Positions 36,071-48,559 of a stretch of DNA of 64,000 bases are shown here, piece after piece. The position numbers and the translations under genes were made by a program. The notes below the pieces were generated by a model that did not search any database, was not told where the DNA came from, and saw only the letters and a program-made list of their open reading frames with translations. Source of the DNA: Ipomoea triloba (taxonomy: Eukaryota; Streptophyta; Magnoliopsida; Solanales; Convolvulaceae); the NCBI RefSeq assembly GCF_003576645.1, contig NC_044922.1, forward strand, positions 8,962,538 through 9,026,537. The letters are read 5' to 3'. Every line of letters begins with the position of its first letter. The stretch's first letter is position 1.

Positions 36071-37090
36071 AAACTCTTCCTTCTAAGTTCTAACTCTTGA
36101 TCTTCATTCCTATAATCCTATCCATCCATTTCTCGATTTTTTCCCTTCACAAGAAGGAACGGACACACCAATGCACCCCTACCCCACTTCTAAGATCAGC
36201 AAAGCCATATGGAGTTTGATGTTGGTGCTTGGCTTTTGAGGTTCAATTGATGATTATGGGCCATTTCGATTCTATTTAAGCTGGAACAATGTACAATTTG
36301 GAGGAAGGAGATCTGGGTGTCCTTCAAAATGCGTTTTTTCCGATCTGGGATGCTTACATTTTAGGAAGATAAAGAGACCCGGTTTCCTCACAAACAACCT
36401 CGATTCAACAATCAACAGCAAGCTCTTATTCTTCAACATTGAATTTCAGGAATCCCTCAGACTTTCTTGCAATTTGGAGTCAATTCTTTGCCCCACATCT
36501 GTGTTGTCGCACCTTCAACTACTGACTTGAAGAAAGATTCAATGGCGGAGTTCGTGAAAGCGAAAACAAAGCTTGAGGTCGCGCAGATTCATCGCTATCT
36601 TTATCTCATTTAATTAAAGCCATGTCATTTAATTAAAGCCATGTCATTAATAAATAAGTCCAAATCATCATGAAACCGGTGACATGTCACATTGTATACC
36701 GGAAACCTACAAAAAAGGCTAGGCAGAAAAAAAGAATTAGTTTATAGCTCAAAATATCAGTTAGTGAAGACTATGGTGCGACATGAATAATCAGGAATAG
36801 TTCATGGTGTGGGATGACACTTTAGCCAAATACTTATTTAAAAATAATCATTAAGTATTATCTCATTCGTGCAATGTGTGTGAAAAACTAATTCTTATTT
36901 ATAATTTCACACTTCACAACATAACTATTTAATTAATGTTTGAACAATCTATCGAATCACAAAAAAACTAACGAATGTGAAACATTAAAATTAGTCAATG
37001 TAGGTATTTTACTAAAAATCTTAAGAAGAGCTTGTTGGGTTCGCAGCAGTGTCAACTGTCATGTGAGAAGTTAAAATTAGTCAATCGCAA
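36071..37090. other. Intergenic DNA, no gene recognised
   Basis: A short reading frame (MAEFVKAKTKLEVAQ) starts at 36543 but ends after 22 codons and matches nothing I know. A 20-bp word TTAATTAAAGCCATGTCAT is duplicated at 36612-36650. The rest is featureless. Confidence 0.4.
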
Positions 37091-37636
37091 ATTATATCGT
37101 GTACCGCGGTCCACAATGAATTGTGGACCACGAATCAAAACGACGTCATTTTGATTAATGAAAATAGACAGATGAAACGACCTCCATTCCGCGTCATTCA
37201 GTTTCAGTTCATATACACTGCAGTTACATTTCAACATAACTGCAATTACATTTCAACACAACTGCATTTACATTTCAACACAACTGCAGTTACATTTCGA
37301 TATAACTACAGTTTCATTCGATAATATAAAAACACAAATGTGAAAATATTATTCAGTATCAGTTCATATACACTGCAGTTACATTTCAACACAACTACAG
37401 TTACATTTCGATATAACTACGGTTTCATTCGATAATATAAAAACAAATGTTAAACGGTTATTCAGTATCAGTTCATATACATTGTAGTTACATTTGAACA
37501 CAACTACAATTACATTTTGATATAACTACAGTTTCATTCGATAATATAAAAATAAATGTAAGGCAGTATCTTTTGCGATGAACTGTAGTATCAATGACCA
37601 CGGTCCACAATGCATTGTGGACCGTGGTCTACGATG
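37091..37636. mobile_element. TIR element with internal 107-bp repeats, copy 1
   Basis: The left end ATTATATCGTGTACCGCGGT and the right end ACCGTGGTCTACGAT are inverted relatives, with GGTCCACAAT and ATTGTGGACC beside each. An AACGACGTCATTTTG palindrome-like motif follows the left end. Inside are about three tandem units beginning CAGTTCATATACACTGCAG and ending CATTCGATAATATAAAA. A sister copy is at 57182-57698, and elements with the same ends but other interiors are at 39864-40579. Confidence 0.65.
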
Positions 37637-38233
37637 GTTTAGTATATGATATTTAAAAGAAAATATTAATATTTAAAATTTAACAATGCGAAAATTATAT
37701 TTAAGGTGAACAAATTTATTATGTGCATGAACAATTTAATGATGTGTTTTGAACAATTAAATTATATTTGTCGGCATGGCTCTAGGTAATTATTTATTGT
37801 TTTCGTGATTGCCATATGCTCTATTTCCTATCATTCATTAACCTTCAAATCTACTTGTAAATTCATAAATAATTCCATCATTTTATGGTATTTGTATTGT
37901 GTGATGTGACTCATTGCAAATATTTTTTTTTATATTGTAAATTGATTGACTCGTTTGATAGATGAAATTGAAATACATTAATTTCACCGGTATGCACTGA
38001 ATAATTTTATTCTTGTATAATATCTTAAAAATTATACTGAAAATATCTTATATGATGGACTAAATCAAAAGAATTTTAACAAGAATCAAACTTGTAATCT
38101 TCAAATACAAGAATAATTCTTCATTTACTTGTCCATCCTTTTTGGCACAATAATCCTTATAAACGACTCACAAATCAAATTTGTTGAATAAGAAGAAAAC
38201 TTCATGATTAAGTATTAGAGCACATAATGAATA

Positions 38234-38273
<40 letters not shown>

Positions 38274-39132
38274 CAGTTAAACTATTAATTTAGTATTTTA
38301 GTTAAAAGGAGCTCATATTTCAATTTAGTATCACCGTAAGTATTTTCGTGTTGCCTAGTGCATAAAAAATAATAGTAATGCGTCTGTGCATGTGAAGAAT
38401 CACACTGGGTATATAGTATATAGTACGTAAATAATAAATATGGAGCTCAATTGTGAGTTTAAACTTTTAATGAAAACCTAATACATCTTTCAATTGTGAT
38501 ACTTACGGGAAACACATATTTTGTAAATTGCTTGTACTGTACTAAAGAAAAGAAAAAGTCAATTATGCTTAACCCTTTTTTTAAGTACTACTAACTGTAT
38601 TACAATATACTATCTATTCATATATACTTTTTCAACTTATTGAAGTGTAAAGAGTCAATATCCTCAGAGCCACATATGTCATTATGTTACAAACTACCTA
38701 AATTGATTTACTTACTCGTAACCCTTTACCAATTAAGATCAATGAAATATTGATCTAATACACGCTATTAGATGGTGCCTATGAATTTTTTTTGTCACTT
38801 AAAAAGGAAGAAAAAAAAAAGTCAAAAGTGATTAAAGGAAAAATAAAACTAATAGAGCAGGAGAGAGAAGAGGAAGGAGTCATCTGCCCACCAACTACGC
38901 CCATCTACCAAACGTCAAAATGGGTTGCAACCTAACACCAAAAGCTTAGTCGCTTACGTTTGATTGCAACCTAACACACCAACGTACACATAAATGTTGT
39001 CTTCTTTCATATTTCAATTCATACCCATCTATTTCCTCATCTAACCACAAAATACCTTCATTCTAATTTTTGACAAATTATTCCATGAACTACAATTCAC
39101 ATTGTAAAATAAATCACTGATAAATATTAATT
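37637..39132. other. AT-rich intergenic DNA with (AAT)n
   Basis: No gene recognised. A short (AAT)n array is at 38233-38271. Confidence 0.4.
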
Positions 39133-39287
39133 TTTAATATGAAATAAATTCATTTTTAAATAATATATTAAAAATAAACCTTTATGGAGTGTTTGGTTGA
39201 GATGATTTTGTTAATATGAAATAAATTCATTTTTAAATAATATATTAAAAATAAACCTTTATGGAGTGTTTGGTTGAGATGATTTTG
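39133..39287. repeat. 77-bp tandem duplication
   Basis: TTAATATGAAATAAATTC to GAGATGATTTTG is present twice in tandem (about 39133-39210 and 39211-39287). The unit includes the left end of the adjacent Harbinger MITE. Confidence 0.85.
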
Positions 39288-39451
39288 GGTGTAAAGGAAT
39301 TGCAATTCAATGAATTGCCGAATTACACCGTTGGTTGGAGAGGGGGGACAATTTTGTTGGTATGAAGAAAATTTTGCCCCTCCTCCCGTATCCCTTGCTT
39401 TTTTTAAAAAAAATAATTTTTGAAGGAATTATTATTATTATTATTATTATT

Positions 39452-39484
<33 letters not shown>

Positions 39485-39656
39485 GAAATAATAATAACAT
39501 TATAATTATTATTACTATTATTATTACTACTACAACATAAGAGCATTTTAGTTATTCTCCTATTCCTGCATATTAAATACTGTAATTTCAATTCCTACTT
39601 TATTCATTGAATTACAATTCTTTTTCCTCTAATTCTCACCTCTAACCAAAACCCTG
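39262..39656. mobile_element. PIF/Harbinger-type MITE, 395 bp
   Basis: The left end TGGAGTGTTTGGTTGAGATG and the right end CTCTAACCAAAACCCTG are imperfect inverted repeats. A TTA duplication is at 39259-39261 and 39657-39659. The interior includes a TTA/TTG triplet array (39430-39485). Noncoding. Confidence 0.7.
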
Positions 39657-39863
39657 TTAAAGATATACATATCTAATCATCACATCAATGGGCTTCCTAT
39701 GAATATGCATAAGAGATACTAAAAATGTGATTAATATGGAAATGAATCCCATTACGGCATTACCTAAATTAACTGTAGCGGAGCAGTGAATTAAGGAAAA
39801 TACTATTTCTACCTTCAAATTCTACTCTCAATTTTTACTCATTCTCACAAAATTTTGAGTAAT

Positions 39864-40579
39864 TTATATCGTGGACCAAGGTCCACATAACATTTTGGAC
39901 CTTGACCAAAACATCGTCATTTTGATATTTAAGCTTTAACAGATTCTGTAGTTTTTCATTTATCAGGTTTCAACAAAAATTTTAATTTATTCATTTTTAC
40001 AGAATCAATACTCTTAACATATAAATTGTAGAACACGAGACACAAAAATTCACAACACAAGACACATGCATATGTTATATATTACTTATTCTCAAATCTA
40101 ATTTATGTAGATAATATGTCATATAGGTACATAATTTCATAATACAATACATAAATTCGTAGAATAAGACACACAATATGTTGTGTGTTACACAACTACT
40201 AACCTATTTCAGGTACAAAATCCATATGTTTAAGGTACATAATTGCATAACATGAAACACAGAAATGCATAACACAAAACACATATTCAGGTACAAAATC
40301 AATATTCTTAAGGTATAGAATCGTATAACATAGGACACAAAAACGCATAACACAAGACACAAAAGCGAATATATTTACTTTATTTCAGATACAAAATTCA
40401 TACGTTTAAGATACAGAATTACATAACATGAGATACAAAAAAGCATAACACAAGTACACAACATACATATACATGCTTTACAGAAATAAAAAATCTGTAA
40501 CGTGAATTGAACAACAAATTGTCGCCGTCAAAATTAAAATTCGAAATTACGTCATTTAGGACCAAGATCCACGATATAA
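39864..40579. mobile_element. TIR element with TTATATCGTGGACC ends
   Basis: TTATATCGTGGACCAAGGTC at the left and GACCAAGATCCACGATATAA at the right are inverted repeats. The interior has repeated ACAAGACAC, CATAACACAAGACAC and AGGTACAGAAT words in an AT-rich background. No ORF and no clear target duplication. Confidence 0.65.
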
Positions 40580-40790
40580 CAATTGAAAATTTTGATATTG
40601 AAAATTTTTGGAACCCATAGAATAAAGATAACTAATAATCAATTGTCACATTATAGAATAAAATGATCAGGGTCCACCATATAACAATTGAAAATTTTGA
40701 TATTTAAAAATTTTGTAAGACCCATAGATAAAGATAACTAACAATCAATTGTCACATTATGAAATAAAAGTGAAAGAGTAAAAATAGAAA
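40576..40790. repeat. About 107-bp tandem duplication
   Basis: ATAACAATTGAAAATTTTGA through AATCAATTGTCACATTAT occurs at about 40576-40665 and again at 40682-40770, with small differences. No function seen. Confidence 0.75.
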
Positions 40791-40796
40791 TTGTGG

Positions 40797-40921
40797 CCCG
40801 GTTGCACTCCTATATGGAAGTGGTGGGTTCGAGACTCAGTAGAGACAATATTGACTCTTTATGCTTCAATAAGTTGAGAAAATAGTTATGAACATATACT
40901 ACATCATAATAGAGTCAATAA
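40797..40921 (+). mobile_element. tRNA-derived SINE, second copy
   Basis: A box B-like GGGTTCGAGACTC is followed by ATTGACTCTTTATGCTTCAA and ACTACATCATAATAGAGTCAA. This is the same body as the SINE at 5215-5420. The body end is duplicated again at 41804-41850 as part of a larger tandem duplication. Confidence 0.6.
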
Positions 40922-41254
40922 TACTTAGAAGGAGAAATGAGATGTAATGAACTCGTGAATTAAATCCTGTCTGAGGTGGTTTGGCATTGACAACGACCAC
41001 AAACGACTGAGTATAAAGAGGGGAGGGGAGGGGAAATTAATAATAATAATAATAATAATAATAATTAGTCCTTCACCAGAACACAACATGCCACCACCGC
41101 CGCAGGTTCAACTCTGCCGGCCGGACACCCGGGACCACATCCTACCTACATTTTATACTCCCATTCTCAACTTTTTAACCCTCCCTATGCTTTTTTTTTA
41201 CCCCCATGAACTTGAGAACAGATTTATTAATTCAGGATATAATTTAACAAATTG

Positions 41255-41311
<57 letters not shown>

Positions 41312-41961
41312 GGATGCATTCCCATGCGAACTGCCGTCCAGGTAAGAAATGAGAACGCTTCACAGTCGTCCACGTGTACAGATCAACGAATCAGATGCAA
41401 TTTTAAAAAAATGACACGGTGGCATTTTCGTAAATAACTGGAACTTTGGTGCACCTAGTTTCACTTACAAGTGCACATAGTTTCACTTACAAGTGCACAT
41501 ATTTTCGCACCTATTTTACTTACAAGCAAGTAATTTACCTTATTAATATTCATGTACATATTTTCGCAAATACTTTTACTTACAAATGCAAGTAATTTAC
41601 CTTGTTAATAATATTCATGTATTTGGGTGCAACCTAGGTGCACCTAGTTATAACATAGGTTGCACCTAGTTATAACATTAGGTGCACCTAGTTATAACAT
41701 TAGGTACCTAGTTATAACATTAGGTGCACCTAGTTATAACATTAGGTGCACTTAGTATTGATTAGGTGCACCTAGTTATAACATTAGGTGCACTTAGTAT
41801 TGAGAAAATAGTTATGAACATATACTACATCATAATAGAGTCAATACTACTTAAAAGGAGAAATGAGATGTAATGAACTCGTGAATTAAATCCTATCTGA
41901 GGTGGTTTGGCATTGACAACGACCACAAACGACTGAGTATAAAGAGGGGAGGGGAGGGGAA

Positions 41962-41994
<33 letters not shown>

Positions 41995-42182
41995 TAGTCC
42001 TTCACCAGAACACAACATGCCACCACCGCCGCAGGTTCAATTCTGCCTGCCGGACACCCGGGACCAAATCCTACCTACATTTTATACTCCCATTCTCAAC
42101 TTTTTAACCCTCCCTATGCTTTTTTTTACCCCCATGAACTTGAGAACAAATTTATTGATTCAGGATATAATTTAACAAATTG

Positions 42183-42221
<39 letters not shown>
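40877..42221. repeat. About 925-bp tandem duplication spanning SINE tail, (TAA)n, (TA)n and element end
   Basis: 40877-41308 (GAGAAAATAGTTATGAACAT through (TA)n) recurs at 41804-42221. The following 41309-41802 recurs at 42647-43140. The second copy differs mainly by a family A MITE inserted into its (TA)n array. Confidence 0.85.
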
Positions 42222-42226
<5 letters not shown>

Positions 42227-42580
42227 CATGTTCAAGTGTGGCCGCGTCTTAACGTGTGAACAGTGCGGCCTCACCACTATGTATACAGATATACACCACT
42301 CAGTGTTAGAAAATGCACCACACAAATATGCATCGTTAGGAACGCATCACCAAAAAACACACCACTAGCTATGCAAATATACACCACACAGTATTAGCAA
42401 ATGCACCATTAGGGACATGGGAGTTATGGTGCATTATTTTGGGTGTGTGGTGTGTTTTATGGTGTTTTTGTATATTTTCATTGTGGTGTGTTTCTTAACA
42501 TTGAGTGGTGTATTTCGTAACATTGAGTGGTGTGTGACCGCACGGCCACACCTAAGAGCACGGCCACATTTGAATAAAAA

Positions 42581-42631
<51 letters not shown>

Positions 42632-43993
42632 NATATATATATATATAGAGGGATGCATTCCCATGCGAACTGCCGTCCAGGTAAGAAATGAGAACGCTTC
42701 ACAGTCGTCCACGTGTACAGATCAACGAATCAAATGCAATTTTAAAAAAATGACACGGTGGCATTTTCGTAAATAACTGGAACTTTGGTGCACCTATTTT
42801 CACTTACAAGTGCACATAGTTTCACTTACAAGTGCACATATTTTCGCACCTATTTTACTTACAAGCAAGTAATTTACCTTATTAATATTCATGTACATAT
42901 TTTCACAAATACTTTTACGTACAAATGCAAGTAATTTACCTTGTTAATATTCATGTATTTGGGTGCAACCTAGGTGCACCTAGTTATAACATAGGTTGCA
43001 CCTAGTTATAACATTAGGTGCACCTAGTTATAACATTAGGTACCTAGTTATAACATTAGGTGCACCTAGTTATAACATTAGGTGCACTTAGTATTGATTA
43101 GGTGCACCTAGTTATAACATTAGGTGCACTTAGTATTGATACTCACTGTACAATTCACTTATTAGGTGCACTTAGTATTGATACTCACTGTACAATTCAC
43201 TTGCACCTGTAATACAGTTTACTTGCATCTGCAATACATTTTACTTGCACTTGTGCAAGTAATTTACTTTGTTAACATTCATGTACCTAGTTGCAACCTA
43301 TGTGCACCTAGTTATAGCATTAGGTGCACCTAGTTATAACATTAGGTGCACTTAGTATTGATGCTCATTGTACAATTTACTTGCACTTGTAATACATTTT
43401 ACTTGCACGTGTGCACCTATTTTCACTTNCTTTTACGTACAAATGCAAGTAATTTACCTTGTTAATATTCATGTATTTGGGTGCAACCTAGGTGCACCTA
43501 GTTATAACATAGGTTGCACCTAGTTATAACATTAGGTGCACCTAGTTATAACATTAGGTGCACTTAGTATTGATACTCACTGTACAATTCACTTGCACCT
43601 GTAATACAGTTTACTTGCATCTGCAATACATTTTACTTGCACTTGTGCAAGTAATTTACTTTGTTAACATTCATGTACCTAGTTGCAACCTATGTGCACC
43701 TAGTTATAGCATTAGGTGCACCTAGTTATAACATTAGGTGCACTTAATGTTATAACTAGGTGCACATAGGTTGCACCCAGGTGTATGAATGTTAACAAAG
43801 TGAATTACTTGCACACGTACAAATAAAATGTATTGCAAATNTTTATGCATCTGGGTGCACCTATGTGCACCTAGTTATAACATTGCGTGCACCTAGTTAT
43901 AACGTTCTGTGCAACTACATTCCGGACACGTGACGCGCTGTGATTTGTCCGCAGTTCTCTCTTGGACGGCCAATACGCACCTGAACGCGATCC
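41309..43993 (+). mobile_element. GGTGCACC minisatellite element, plus orientation (duplicated and nested)
   Basis: It starts after (TA)n with GGGATGCATTCCCATGCGAA and ends GCACCTGAACGCGATCCTATA. The left part carries GATCAACGAATCAGATGCAA. The body is many GGTGCACCTAGTTATAACAT units and TTACTTGCACTTGTGCAAG words. Internal copies are multiplied by the 925-bp duplication and by repeats at the Ns at 43429 and 43841, so the true length is uncertain. Termini match the foldback at 7781-9522. Noncoding. Confidence 0.65.
42222..42582 (+). mobile_element. TA-array-embedded MITE, family A, copy 2
   Basis: The element runs from AGGGTCATGTTCAAGTGTGG to the inverted end CGGCCACATTTGAATAAAAA, with (TA)n on both sides. 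The paralogous array at 41261-41308 lacks it, giving an empty-site comparison. Confidence 0.8.
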
Positions 43994-43999
43994 TATATA

Positions 44000-44684
44000 G
44001 GTGCATTACTTGCACCTGTAAGTGAAAATAGGTGCACACGTGCAAGTAAAATATATTACAAGTGCAAGTAAATTATACAATGAGCATCAATACTAAGTGC
44101 ACCTAATGTTATAACTAGGTGCACTTAATGTTATAACTAGGTGCACATAGGTTGCACCCAGGTGTATGAATGTTAACAAAGTGAATTACTTGCACACGTA
44201 CAAATAAAATGTATTGCAAATGCAAGTAAAATGTATTACAGATGCAAGTGAATTGTACACTGAGCATCAATACTAAGTGCACCCTAATGTTATAACTAGG
44301 TGCACCTAATGTTATAATTAGGTGCACCTAATGTTATAACTAGGTGCACCTAGGTTGCACCAAGTGCATGAATATTAACAAGGTAAATTACTTGCATTTG
44401 TAAGTGAAAGTATTTGCGAAAATAGGTGCATGAATATTAACAAGGTAAATTACTCGCATTTGTAAGTGAAAATAGGTGCAAAAATAGGTGCGAAAATAGG
44501 TGCACTTTTAAGTGAAACTATGTGCAATTTTAAGTGAAACTATGTGCACCAAAGTTCCAGTTATTTACGAAAATGCCACCGCTGCATTTTTTTTAAATTG
44601 CATCTGATTCGTTGATCTGGACACGTAGATGGTTGTGGAGCGTTCTCATTTCCTACCTGGGCGAGAGTTCGCACGAGAGTGCAA

Positions 44685-44686
<2 letters not shown>
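44000..44686 (-). mobile_element. GGTGCACC element, minus orientation, truncated
   Basis: It is the inverted counterpart of 41309-43993. GGTGCACCTAATGTTATAAC units run the other way and it ends with GCGAGAGTTCGCACGAGAGT just before (TA)n. Its outer right terminus is missing. With the preceding element it makes a head-to-head pair like that at 7781-9522. Confidence 0.65.
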
Positions 44687-44746
<60 letters not shown>

Positions 44747-44749
<3 letters not shown>

Positions 44750-45377
44750 CGCGCTCATTTGAGAACCAATGCCCAGGAAAGAATCAAGAACCTATTGCAA
44801 CCGTTCACGTGCCCAGATTTAATTGGTCAGATGTAATTTTTTTTTAAAAAAAAAGATGCGGTGACATTTTCGTAAATAACTTGAACTTTGTTACAAGTAA
44901 TATGTGTTAAAAGTGTAAGTAACTAGTGCAAGTATGCAAGTAAAAAGTGCAAGTAAAATCACTTAAAAGTGCAACCATTTTAACTTAATATTGCAAATAA
45001 TTTATCTTTTTTAACATTGTTGCACATAATGATAATGTCTTTCACATTGTGCTTAAAGATAACATTTGGTGCAACTAATTATAATGTTGGGTGCACTTAA
45101 TATTGATACTTAGTTTACATTATTTGTTGCACTTTTAATGCATTTTACTTGTACTTTTAATATTTTTTACTTGCACTTAGGTGCATTATATGAACATGCT
45201 ACTTGCACTTTTAACACAATTTACTTGCATTTCAAAGTTCTATTATTTAAAAAAAAATGTCACCGTATTTTTTTAAACAGTGTTTCTGACCGTTAGATCT
45301 GGACACGTGGATGGCTGCGAATGCGATTGGTTCTCAATTCTCTCATGGGCAGTTGGTTCTCACCTGAATGCCCTCCT
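44747..45377. mobile_element. TA-array-embedded MITE, family C, about 630 bp
   Basis: The left end AGGCGCGCTCATTTGAGAAC and the right end GTTCTCACCTGAATGCCCTC are inverted relatives, with ATCTGGACACGTGG inside as in the GGTGCACC elements. A long (TA)n lies to the left (44689-44746) and a short TATATAT to the right. The interior has TTACTTGCACTTTTAA words. Noncoding. Confidence 0.7.
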
Positions 45378-46093
45378 ATATATATTTTGCAATGTAGGAA
45401 AGAGTGGGAAGAGAGAAAAGGAAAAATGGGAAAAAAAAAAAAAGGAAAGAGAAAAAAATTATGAGAAGAAAAAGTTCTTTTAAAAAAAATGCTGGATGTG
45501 GCAGTTTCACACACGCGCAAGTTAGACCACCGCTTTTTCCCACTTTCCCGATTTGTGTCCCACAAAATCTTGATTTTACAGGAAAAAAAAAATTAAAAAA
45601 TCTCACCCTAAATTTTTATTCTGGAAAGAATTTCTCTAAAATTCTCTATTGGCGATGCTCTTAACATTCAACCATCTTGGAAGCCTAGTTGGCTCCAACA
45701 TTACATAGTTAGGTGGTCAAGATGGATTTTATTAATTAGAGTGGTAACCTTAATTTCCATGATTTACTCTTGTACACATTTTAACTTTTATTAAACAATT
45801 ATTTTTGAAGATGTTTGCAAATGATAACCAAGATATTTTGCAATGGATTTCGTCTTCAATTCCGCATGTTTTTTCTCGTATTGTGCGGTGTGCAAAAAAG
45901 AAAAAAGTGAGATCGCTTTTTATTTTGTTTTGTTTTTACTTTTGAACTCAAAGACGAAAAAGTTATATTAACGAGTAAAAAAAATACAAAATACAAGTAG
46001 GAATACATTCTAAATTCTCGATCTAGCCTATTAATCGCTTTAACAAATATGTGAGTTACATAATTCACGGAACATCTTACATTCTTACATGAT
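45378..46093. other. Intergenic DNA, A/G-rich then AT-rich
   Basis: A purine-rich stretch (45395-45480) is followed by unrecognised sequence. GGCGATGCTCTTA near 45652 resembles the right end of the Harbinger MITE seen in the E2 intron, but no partner end was found. Confidence 0.35.
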
Positions 46094-46102
46094 TAATAAA
46101 AA

Positions 46103-47150
46103 GGGATAAGCGTCAAATAGGCCCTCCAACTATATACTAAAGTGTAATTAGCCCTTCGAACTAAAAAAACATTCAATTGAACCCTTAAACTTGTTAAAAT
46201 AGTGCAATTAACCTATTTGACCTATAATAGCATGTTATCTTCAAGTCTCCTGCCACGTAGGATTCCATGTAAGATGCCACGTCAATTAATATTTTTAAAC
46301 TTATTTTTTAAAAGTAAATTAATTATACTAAAAAAAAAAAAACAATGCCTTGGCAGGCTGGCAGCTTGCCCAGCCTGCCGCCATGGACTTCTAATCCATG
46401 GTTTCAAGTATCTATCAAACTATAGCTTTAGCTCTATAATCCATCTTCAACAATTATTAGACTTCAATAACAATAACATATGCTTCATCATCATCATTTA
46501 GCTCTAATAATAATTAATAACAAAGACCACAATAGACTACTTTCTTCACTGCCGCACACCGTTACAGCCACAAGCTCTTCACCAAGAAGCTGCCCGCAAC
46601 CGTCCGTCGCCGCTGGAGAGAGATAGAGATTGCCTGATCTACTAGCTCGCCGGAAAAAAAGGAGGAGCGACACCGCTACTCGCTACCAGCCGTCGCCGGA
46701 GAAGGGAAAGGTCGCTGAGCTGCTGCCTTGTCGATTCATTCTGCTCGCCGGAAGCTTCATCGAAAACAGAGAAGGGAAGAAAGGAAGCTGCTCTAGCCCA
46801 TGACTCTTCTCCGTCGGAGAAGCCAGTGAGCTTCTCTATCCAGATTTGGACGGAGAAGCTCTCTGGCTTCTCCATGAATGGAGAAGAGAAGCCAGCGAGC
46901 TTCTCTGTTCACTTGAAGGAAGAAGCCGGCATTTTCTTATTATTTTTTAATTTTTTTTAAATTTTTTTTAAAAATAAAATGCCAGGTAGATGCTAAGCAA
47001 GCAAAATTAACTGGTTACCTTTTGGTAACTTGTTAAAAATGGTAATTGCACACTTTTAATTAGTTTAAGGGTTTAATTGAATGTTCTTTTAGTTCAAGGG
47101 GCTAATTGCACTTTTGTATATAGTTGGAGGGTCTATTTGACCCTTATCCC
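46103..47150. mobile_element. Mutator-like element, 1,048 bp, with GC-rich cargo
   Basis: The left end GGGATAAGCGTCAAATAGGC pairs with the right end TCTATTTGACCCTTATCCC, and complementarity continues for about 100 bp (CTCCAACTATATAC on both arms). The 9-bp target duplication TAATAAAAA is perfect (46094-46102 and 47151-47159), which is diagnostic of Mutator-like transposition. The centre (46530-46930) is GC-rich, with repeated CGCCGGA and GAGAAGCC words, unlike its AT-rich arms. It could be a captured gene fragment, as in a Pack-MULE, but I cannot name a source. Confidence 0.88.
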
Positions 47151-47308
47151 TAATAAAAATGTCACTGAATAAAAGGGGAAGTCGAATACGATTTTATAAA
47201 GTTGAATAAAGAAGAAGAAGTAATCATAAGGTTACAAAGAATATTAATTTCTCGTTTTCAAAACCGCAGTCCAAATGGTTTCAAATGAGGAGGTTGTTGA
47301 CATCCTGC

Positions 47309-47373
47309 CCAATTGGACTCACCAACCCCCATCAAGTCTTNCCAATTGGACTCACCAACCCCCATCAAGTCTT
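47309..47373. repeat. 32-bp direct repeat across an N
   Basis: The same 32 bases lie immediately before and after the N at 47341. It is an unmerged contig overlap by appearance. Confidence 0.9.
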
Positions 47374-48250
47374 AAAACCTAATTAAATCACAACTAGTGG
47401 GTTATCTATATTTGTCAACCTTATTTTTATGTTTATTATAATATAATAATAATGATGATGATGGTGTATTAGTCAATCCTTATCCCATGATCAGAGTTCA
47501 TAGTGCACTATGGACGAGTAATTCTATACGGACTTTTAAATTCTACTTTCATTTCCTACTCCCTATGACATGATATGCTTTGACGGCTTAATTTAGTAGG
47601 AGTCATGATGTTTATCCATTCTTTTTTTTTTCTTCCAATCAAAATTGAACACAAGTGGGAGTAAAAATTTGGGAGTTCATGAAGTATTTTTTCACCGTGA
47701 ACCCTATTGCATGGGTATGTGTATGATATTGTGAGGTTTTATTTATTTATTTATTTATTTTGTGTTATGAAATTCTAAACCTTAAGAGTATAAATTCTGT
47801 ACCTAAAGTAAATTAGTAATTGTGTCTTTTGTTATGAATTTTTGTATCTTGTGTTGTGAAATTTTGTGCCTATGAACATAAATTATGTACATAAATCATA
47901 TTTGAATAATAAATAAATATATAACATGTGTATGTGTCTTTTGTTATAATATTTTGTACCTTACGTGTATAAATTATGTACCTCGTCGTTTCAAATCAGG
48001 ACTCATAATGCTATGTAGACAGTTGTCCATGGTATAAATTGTTGTGTATTAGTATGTCTTTGACTCTTTGGTGATTTTTTCAAATATGAAAGGACCACAA
48101 ATTTTGATAATTTTAACAGTTTAGAAAAACGAAAAAATAGTTCGATAAACTTAATTAGCTTACCCTTCAGGGAAAAATAGTCAAATGAGTGTTCAATTAT
48201 ATGCAAGTATGTCATTACAATTTTGAACTCTAAAAACCTCTAATTGTACC

Positions 48251-48251
<1 letters not shown>
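47374..48251. other. AT-rich intergenic DNA
   Basis: No gene recognised. Words such as TGTGTCTTTTGTTAT and ATAAATTATGTACCT resemble, on the other strand, the interior of the TIR element at 39864-40579. Confidence 0.4.

Positions 48252-48332
<81 letters not shown>
48252..48332. repeat. (TA)n microsatellite, about 80 bp
   Basis: Uninterrupted TA repeat. Confidence 0.97.
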
Positions 48333-48337
<5 letters not shown>

Positions 48338-48559
48338 CTCAGTGTAAAAATCTTAATTATATTAAAATATTTTTTAAAATAATAGTATATAATTATTTTT
48401 TAAATTCATAATTGTAGAATTTATATTATATTAAAACTAGTATTTTTACCTGTGCAATGTATGGAATAGATTTGTTATAATATTTTAAGAATATTTGGAT
48501 TGATATATAATTATATAAATTATAACATCAAATTTTATATAATACAATTGAAGAGATGA

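Noticed and set aside
36543..36611. Short ORF MAEFVKAKTKLEVAQ...
   Set aside because: 22 codons, no continuation by splicing that I could see, and no known family.
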